From Polaromonas sp. (GTDB lineage: Bacteria; Pseudomonadota; Gammaproteobacteria; Burkholderiales; Burkholderiaceae_C), in NCBI GenBank assembly GCA_014376885.1, contig JACMQR010000168.1, forward strand, positions 1 to 9,444: DNA of 9,444 nt, read 5' to 3'. Positions within the stretch are counted from its first letter, which is position 1. Every line of letters begins with the position of its first letter. Below are positions 5,912 through 9,444 of this stretch, piece by piece. The notes under the pieces are model-generated. The model saw only the letters and a list, made by a program, of their open reading frames with translations, was not told the DNA's origin and searched no databases. The translations under genes and the position numbers were made by a program.

Positions 5912-6679
5912 TCAAGCCACTGGGCGAAACAGGCGCAGCCATTTCTTGGCCGGAAGGCCAAAGCGGGACGCAATGACGCCGGCCTGCTCAAGCAGCTCGG
6001 CGCGGCCGGGCCGACTGGGCTCACGCTGGGCCAGCACCACGGTGTTGCCCTCTCGCGTCGGGCTGAAGGCCCAGACAGACTCCGGTCCGAAGGCTTCGGC
6101 CATGCGCACCAGCGACTGCACATAGCTCGAGTCGCGGCCGAACAGGTTGACGGTCATGGTGCCGTCCTCGGTCAGCAGATCCCGGCAACAGGCATAAAAA
6201 TCGGCATCGTCGAGCACCGGCGCGGCTGCTTCGTGGTCGTACAGGTCGACATGCAGCAAGTCCACCGTGCCCTGGTGCGCCGGCTTTTTGATTTCATCGG
6301 CGGCATCGGCTTCGATGACCTGCAGCCGGGCATCGTCCCGGGGCAGCTTGAACCAGAGCCGGCAAGCGGTGACCACCTGCGGATTGATCTCGATGGCGGT
6401 GGTTTTCATGCGCAGCTTTTTGCGGCAGAACTTGGTCAGCGCGGCTGACCCCAGGCCCAGCTGCATGGCGTGCTTTTTGGCCACCGCGTCAGCATCCAGA
6501 AACAGCAGGCCGGCCATCATGCGCTGCACATACTCCAGCTCGATGTCGTAGGGCGCGGCGCGCAGCATCGTGCCCTGGACCCATTCGGTGCCCAAATGCA
6601 GGCAGCGCACATCGCCGAAGTCGGAAAAATTGACCTCGGGCAGATTGGCAGGCGGGGTAGCGTTGTCTTTTTTGGGCAT
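5912..6679 (-). CDS. spermidine-synthase-like protein (Rossmann methyltransferase fold)
   Basis: A 255-residue cytoplasmic protein of the SpeE-like branch of the methyltransferase fold. The visible order is: N-terminal strand region with RAAPYDIELEYVQRMMAGLLFL (40-61), nucleotide-binding loop MQLGLGSAALTKF (72-84), acidic strand end TTAIEINPQVV (93-103, E97), EADAADEI (123-130), strand DLLHVDLYDHEA (140-151), and a hydrophobic LLTEDGTMTVNLF (168-180). True spermidine synthases have GGGDGG in the loop and D-S/T-D-P for the amine; here these are GLGSA and DLYDH, so aminopropyl transfer is doubtful and the substrate is unknown. The start ATG (6677-6679) has only a weak GGA upstream. It is 57 bases after the recombinase-like gene and may share its transcript. 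Confidence 0.75.
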   Translation of the reverse strand: MPKKDNATPPANLPEVNFSDFGDVRCLHLGTEWVQGTMLRAAPYDIELEYVQRMMAGLLFLDADAVAKKHAMQLGLGSAALTKFCRKKLRMKTTAIEINPQVVTACRLWFKLPRDDARLQVIEADAADEIKKPAHQGTVDLLHVDLYDHEAAAPVLDDADFYACCRDLLTEDGTMTVNLFGRDSSYVQSLVRMAEAFGPESVWAFSPTREGNTVVLAQREPSRPGRAELLEQAGVIASRFGLPAKKWLRLFRPVA

Positions 6680-6736
6680 GAGATGGGTCCGGAATATGTC
6701 AGGCGGGTTCGGCGGGTGCAGCGGCGATGGTGCGCC

Positions 6737-7798
6737 TCAGGCGTCCGGCAGGCCGGCTTCATGCCCCTGGCCGGTGTGCACATGCTTGCGCAGGCGCAGC
6801 AGCGCCTGGCTTTCACGCAGACCGGCCCGGGCCAGGATGTCCTCTTCGGGCTGGCCGGCGTCCAGCCAGCGAACGATGCACGAATTGCGCAGCGTCATCG
6901 GCCCGGCATGGGCCAGCACGGTGTGCGGGTAGCGCGGCCCCAGGACCGCATTGACATGCCGGTTGGCCAGGTGAAACAGCGCGCGCGGCGTCAGCCGGCC
7001 GGCTTTCTTGCGCGAAACGAACAGCGGCGTGCCGGCGTCCTGCGGCAACGGCAAGGTGGCGCGCGCGGTCAGCCAGGCCAGCACGGCCAGGCTCGCCTCG
7101 GGCGGCAGGGCAATGCGCCGGGCCTGCGCTTTTCTGGCGCCGTTCAGGTCGAGCATCACCGCCGGCCCGTCCCCGCTGGCAGGCGCGCCCTGCGCCGGCC
7201 AGAGCTCGCCCACGCCATGGGCAGAGCCCAGCCGGGGATGCTGCACGTCGCCGATGTCCAGCCCGGCCAGTTCGGCCACCGTCAGGGCCGACTGCATCAT
7301 CAGCCGCAAGATGGCCTGGTCGCGCACCCCCAGCCAGGGCTGATCCTCGGGCGGCGGGTCGGCCGGCAGCGGCACGGCTTCAAGCAGCGCCTGCCAGTCA
7401 AGCGCATGAAACACCAGCGAGTCCATCTGCTCGGTGGGCGACACCGACGCGCCGGCGTCCACCGGGTTATCGGCCACCCACTGCCTGGCCTGGGCGAAGG
7501 CGTAGATCTTTTTCAGCACCCGGTAGTAGCGCCGCTGCGTCACGGTGCTGACATGCACCAGCCCGCGCGCCTGCGCCCGCGGGCTCAGGGCTTCGAGGTA
7601 GGCCCGTACATCGGCAGAGCGAGCCTCGTGCCAGGCCAGCGACTTGCTGGCGAGCAGATACTCGGTCCAGCCGGTCCACAGCGAATGGTAGGACGCCAGC
7701 GAGCGCGGCGACAGGCCGCCCTGGCGCTGCGCCGCACGCTCCATTGCCCAGGCCTTGAAAACGTCTTGGGCGGCAGAAGGAAGCGGGGGTGAACTCAT
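6737..7798 (-). CDS. tyrosine-recombinase-fold protein with degenerate active site
   Basis: A 353-residue protein with the two-domain XerC/XerD layout: an N-terminal SAM-like core-binding domain (about 10-115, including SPRSLASYHSLWTGWTEYLL and TVTQRRYYRVLKKIYAFA) and a catalytic-type domain (about 155-345). Aligned by eye with XerD, RDQAILRLMMQSALTVAELAGLDIGDV (159-185) matches the Arg-I box but has T173 for Arg. PMTLRN (300-305) matches HxLRH but keeps only R304 and has M301 for His. The GH of the next motif is GL (L327), and no tyrosine exists after residue 300, the usual nucleophile position being R337 in LRLRKHV. Strand transfer is therefore unlikely. The frame is nonetheless intact and well used, arguing for a retained DNA-binding or structural role. 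It is not flanked by visible att sites or phage genes. It lies between tatD (208 bases upstream) and the methyltransferase-like gene (57 bases downstream). Confidence 0.8.
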   Translation of the reverse strand: MSSPPLPSAAQDVFKAWAMERAAQRQGGLSPRSLASYHSLWTGWTEYLLASKSLAWHEARSADVRAYLEALSPRAQARGLVHVSTVTQRRYYRVLKKIYAFAQARQWVADNPVDAGASVSPTEQMDSLVFHALDWQALLEAVPLPADPPPEDQPWLGVRDQAILRLMMQSALTVAELAGLDIGDVQHPRLGSAHGVGELWPAQGAPASGDGPAVMLDLNGARKAQARRIALPPEASLAVLAWLTARATLPLPQDAGTPLFVSRKKAGRLTPRALFHLANRHVNAVLGPRYPHTVLAHAGPMTLRNSCIVRWLDAGQPEEDILARAGLRESQALLRLRKHVHTGQGHEAGLPDA

Positions 7799-7884
7799 GG
7801 CTTGCCTGTCTTTTCATGGGTTGCGAGGACCGCCGCGCACCAGGCCGGGCAGCAGGTGCGCCGGGCCCGGTCCGCTGAAGCGCC

Positions 7885-7959
7885 GTAGTTGCTACGTATT
7901 TTATAGCTATAAACATCAGCGGGCAAAGCACGTCAGGCCAAAAAGCTTGCAAATTTTTG
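7885..7959. repeat. palindromic REP-like intergenic element
   Basis: In the 208-base gap between tatD and the recombinase-like gene, an AT-rich island interrupts GC-rich sequence. It holds GTAG-TTG-CTAC (7885-7895), the 14-bp perfect palindrome TTTATAGCTATAAA (7900-7913), then CAAA-TT-TTTG (7950-7959). The TAGCTATAA core followed by a GC-containing arm and AGGCCAAAAA resembles, from memory, short elements scattered in intergenic regions of Comamonadaceae genomes. Only one copy is in this window, so its repetitive nature is not shown here. The rest of the gap holds nothing I can identify. Confidence 0.45.
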
Positions 7960-8006
7960 AACGCCGGCCGACCGGTGGCCGCCGGGGCGCTGCGCGGCCA
8001 GGCTGC

Positions 8007-8855
8007 TCAACCTGGCAGCAGCTCGCGCAGCTTGGGAAAGGCCTGCACGGCGTTGGCGGTGGTGGCAGCCGCCAGCGCGCCTGCCGTCATGCCGCGCAGC
8101 TCGGCCAGCACGCCGGCGATGCGCGGCAGCTCGCCCGGCTCGTTGCGCCCCTGGGCCTGCCCGTCCGCCCGCTGCGCGGCCGTGCGGTAAAGCCAGTGCG
8201 GGGCAATGTCGGGCGAGTCGGTTTCCATTACCAGCGCATCAAGCGGCAGGCTGACCGCCAGGCGCCTGATCTGCCGGGCCGAGTCAAAGCTCAGGCTGCC
8301 GCCAAAGCCGAGCTTGAAGCCGAGCTTGATGAATTCCGTTGCCTGCTGCTCGCTGCCGTTGAAGGCATGGCCGATGCCGTGCCAGCCGCCCTCGGGCTTG
8401 AGCGCGCGCAGGTGCTTGAGCAGCTTGTCGGCCGAACGCCGCACATGCAGCACGACCGGCAGCTGGTGCTTGCGCGCCAGCACAAGTTGCTCACGGTAAA
8501 AATACTCCTGGCGCTCGCGCAGCGGGCTTTGCTGGAGCGCCGGCACGAAATAGTCCAGCCCGATTTCCCCGACAGCAACCAGGCGCGGGTCAAGCCGGTG
8601 CAGTGTCAGCTCTGCGTCCAGCGCCTGCAGGTCGGCCTCTTGCGCGCCGGGCACGCACAGCGGGTGAATGCCCAGGGCATAGCTGTCCGAGAATTGATGC
8701 GCCAGCCGGCGCACCGTGCCGAAGTTGCTTGCTGCCACCGCCGGCAATACGCAATGCCCGACACCGGCCGCCGCCGCACGTGCCCGGACATCGGCCACGT
8801 CGCCGGCGAACTCTGCGGCGTCAAGATGGCAATGCGTGTCGATCCAGAAGGTCAT
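8007..8855 (-). CDS. TatD-family metal-dependent hydrolase
   Basis: A 282-residue cytoplasmic amidohydrolase-fold protein; family members have Mg- or Zn-dependent DNase or exonuclease activity. All metal ligands are visible: HCH (H8, H10) in WIDTHCHLD, E97 in VGEIGLDYF, H137 in VVLHVRRS, H163 in GHAFNGS and D213 in METDSPDI. NEPGELPRIAGVLAELRGM (238-256) is the usual C-terminal signature. Length is slightly above the typical 255-265. The start is the ATG at 8853-8855, because it directly precedes the conserved first strand; the frame stays open upstream but without ATG, and no strong Shine-Dalgarno is seen. Proteobacteria have several paralogues (TatD, YcfH, YjjV), and I cannot say which this is. 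It is first of three minus-strand genes and is divergent from the 9160 gene. Confidence 0.93.
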   Translation of the reverse strand: MTFWIDTHCHLDAAEFAGDVADVRARAAAAGVGHCVLPAVAASNFGTVRRLAHQFSDSYALGIHPLCVPGAQEADLQALDAELTLHRLDPRLVAVGEIGLDYFVPALQQSPLRERQEYFYREQLVLARKHQLPVVLHVRRSADKLLKHLRALKPEGGWHGIGHAFNGSEQQATEFIKLGFKLGFGGSLSFDSARQIRRLAVSLPLDALVMETDSPDIAPHWLYRTAAQRADGQAQGRNEPGELPRIAGVLAELRGMTAGALAAATTANAVQAFPKLRELLPG

Positions 8856-9159
8856 GCAGTAAAAGTCGGAGAAGGCTTTGGGCCGATTGCCAGGATGTTG
8901 ACACAGATCGAAAGCCCGCAGGCGCCGTGACCGGTCAAACCGGTCTGGCCGGGTCTCGCCGGGTTAACCCGGCTGACGGCGCTGCCCCTGCCGGGGCGGC
9001 GGCCAAAGGCGCCCTTCATGGAAGTTGTTTGCAACAAACCTAAAGCAGCTGTTTCAGGAGATTTTTAAGGGCACTCAAGAAGGCTGCACTGATCGAAAAA
9101 TCGTGCTACGGTGCATTTTTGTCTCGTCATTTCTTGACATTACCCCCACAGGTGAATGG
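8856..9159. promoter_or_regulatory. divergent intergenic region between tatD and the protease-like gene
   Basis: A 304-base gap that must contain promoters for both directions. The tatD-proximal half is GC-rich and has the dyad cluster at 8929-9000; the other half (about 9020-9140) is AT-richer, with GTTTG-CAA-CAAAC (9027-9039). The best plus-strand -10 is an extended TGCTACGGT (9104-9112) with no good -35. A perfect TTGACA at 9134-9139 is too close to the 9160 start to serve it. No protein-coding frame in the gap looks real. Confidence 0.4.
8929..9000. repeat. cluster of three strong dyad symmetries
   Basis: Three separate inverted repeats lie within 72 bases. They are GACCGGT-CAA-ACCGGTC (8929-8945, seven perfect pairs), the 16-bp perfect palindrome GCCGGGTTAACCCGGC (8958-8973), and GCTGCCCC-TGCC-GGGGCGGC (8981-9000, eight pairs with one wobble). 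None is followed by a T-run, so a terminator is unlikely. The array may be a REP/BIME-like element or a protein-binding region. Confidence 0.55.
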
Positions 9160-9444
9160 ATGCGCAGGCCTGCCCTTTACAGCAATTCCAGCCGCGCTGG
9201 CCTGGCAACCGCCCGGGTCGCGCCCGACCTGTCCGGTCCGGTCCAGAATCAGGCAACCCAGGCAAATCTCGCGGCGGCCGGCGGGCCAGGGCCGTCTTTC
9301 AGCCGGCTTCGGACGCAGTTGGCCGCCCGCAACAACCAGCTGCTCTGGGTGGCGGTCGTGGTGCTGGCCCTGCTGCTGGCCGCCAGCCTGTCCTTTTCCC
9401 TCAACCCGCCGCGCCGGCTGACCCAGACCGACATCAACGCCGCC
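9160..9444 (+). CDS. N-terminus of a membrane-anchored protein, probably an S1C (DegQ-like) serine protease (partial)
   Basis: The frame is open from ATG 9160 to the window end: 95 codons, no stop. AGGTGA (9150-9155) precedes it; an ATG at 9156 is in another frame, and no in-frame start lies just upstream. The protein begins with about 57 hydrophilic, Gln/Ala/Pro-rich residues ending in RLRTQLAARNNQ, then one membrane span (LLWVAVVVLALLLAASLSFSL, 61-81), then NPPRRLTQTDINAA. The basic residues before the span predict N-terminus inside and the rest in the periplasm. A tail of the form RxLTQxDIxAA after a membrane anchor is what I recall from the start of trypsin-like S1C proteases in Comamonadaceae, but the protease domain is outside the window. 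The membrane topology is well supported, the protease call less so. Confidence 0.6.
   Translation, partial: MRRPALYSNSSRAGLATARVAPDLSGPVQNQATQANLAAAGGPGPSFSRLRTQLAARNNQLLWVAVVVLALLLAASLSFSLNPPRRLTQTDINAA

Noticed and set aside
6470..7792. A 440-codon plus-strand open frame opposite the recombinase-like gene
   Set aside because: It is antisense to a protein with clear domain structure, is rich in Arg, Gln, Gly and His as expected of a GC-rich shadow frame, and shows no recognisable motif.
6737..7798. The recombinase-like gene as evidence of an integrated prophage or genomic island
   Set aside because: No att direct repeats, tRNA target, phage or transfer genes are visible, base composition matches the neighbours, and the active site is degenerate.
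7755..8930. A 391-codon plus-strand open frame opposite tatD
   Set aside because: It mirrors the TatD gene, whose metal ligands are all conserved; the frame has shadow-like composition and no domain.
9134..9139. Perfect TTGACA as the -35 box of the protease-like gene
   Set aside because: At normal spacing the -10 would fall on the start codon (9157-9162) and no TATAAT-like hexamer is there.

Overview
The window looks like a chromosomal stretch of a betaproteobacterium of the order Burkholderiales, most likely the Comamonadaceae (Polaromonas, Rhodoferax or a relative). This rests on the high GC content, the style of the gabD, tctDE/tctBA and TatD proteins, and an intergenic palindromic element of a type I associate with that family. 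The genus assignment is inference; no rRNA or other marker gene is present.

Layout. Bases 1-737 hold the C-terminal half of a GabD-type succinate-semialdehyde dehydrogenase, cut by the window start. It is followed by a small SpoIIAA-like (STAS/SEC14 fold) protein at 778-1149. Next come a TctD-like response regulator (1306-1992) and an overlapping TctE-like sensor kinase (1973-3565). A 337-base gap with several dyad-symmetric sites and a 20-codon leader ORF follows, leading into tctB (3903-4331) and tctA (4334-5854), the small and large membrane subunits of a tripartite tricarboxylate transporter (TTT). All of these are on the plus strand and end at a probable bidirectional terminator near 5856-5889. 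The next block is on the minus strand. Read in transcription order it holds a TatD-family metallohydrolase (8855-8007), a tyrosine-recombinase-fold protein lacking most catalytic residues (7798-6737), and a spermidine-synthase-like methyltransferase-fold protein (6679-5912). A plus-strand ORF absent from simple ATG-to-stop scans starts at 9160 and runs off the window end. Its N-terminal cytoplasmic segment and single membrane anchor suggest a membrane-anchored S1C (DegQ-like) protease.

How the genes work together. TctDE probably senses a small carboxylate in the periplasm and controls the downstream tctBA genes. The neighbouring gabD hints at C4 (succinate semialdehyde or succinate) metabolism, but the transported substrate cannot be read from the sequence. 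The usual periplasmic binding protein gene, tctC, is missing from the operon. In its expected place is a well-formed ribosome binding site followed by a 20-codon ORF that overlaps tctB by ATGA. TctA also departs from the usual family signatures in both repeats.

The strongest candidates for something undescribed are this TctC-less transporter with altered TctA motifs, and the intact but catalytically degenerate tyrosine-recombinase-like protein between tatD and the methyltransferase-like gene. I see no CRISPR array, tRNA, rRNA or insertion sequence.
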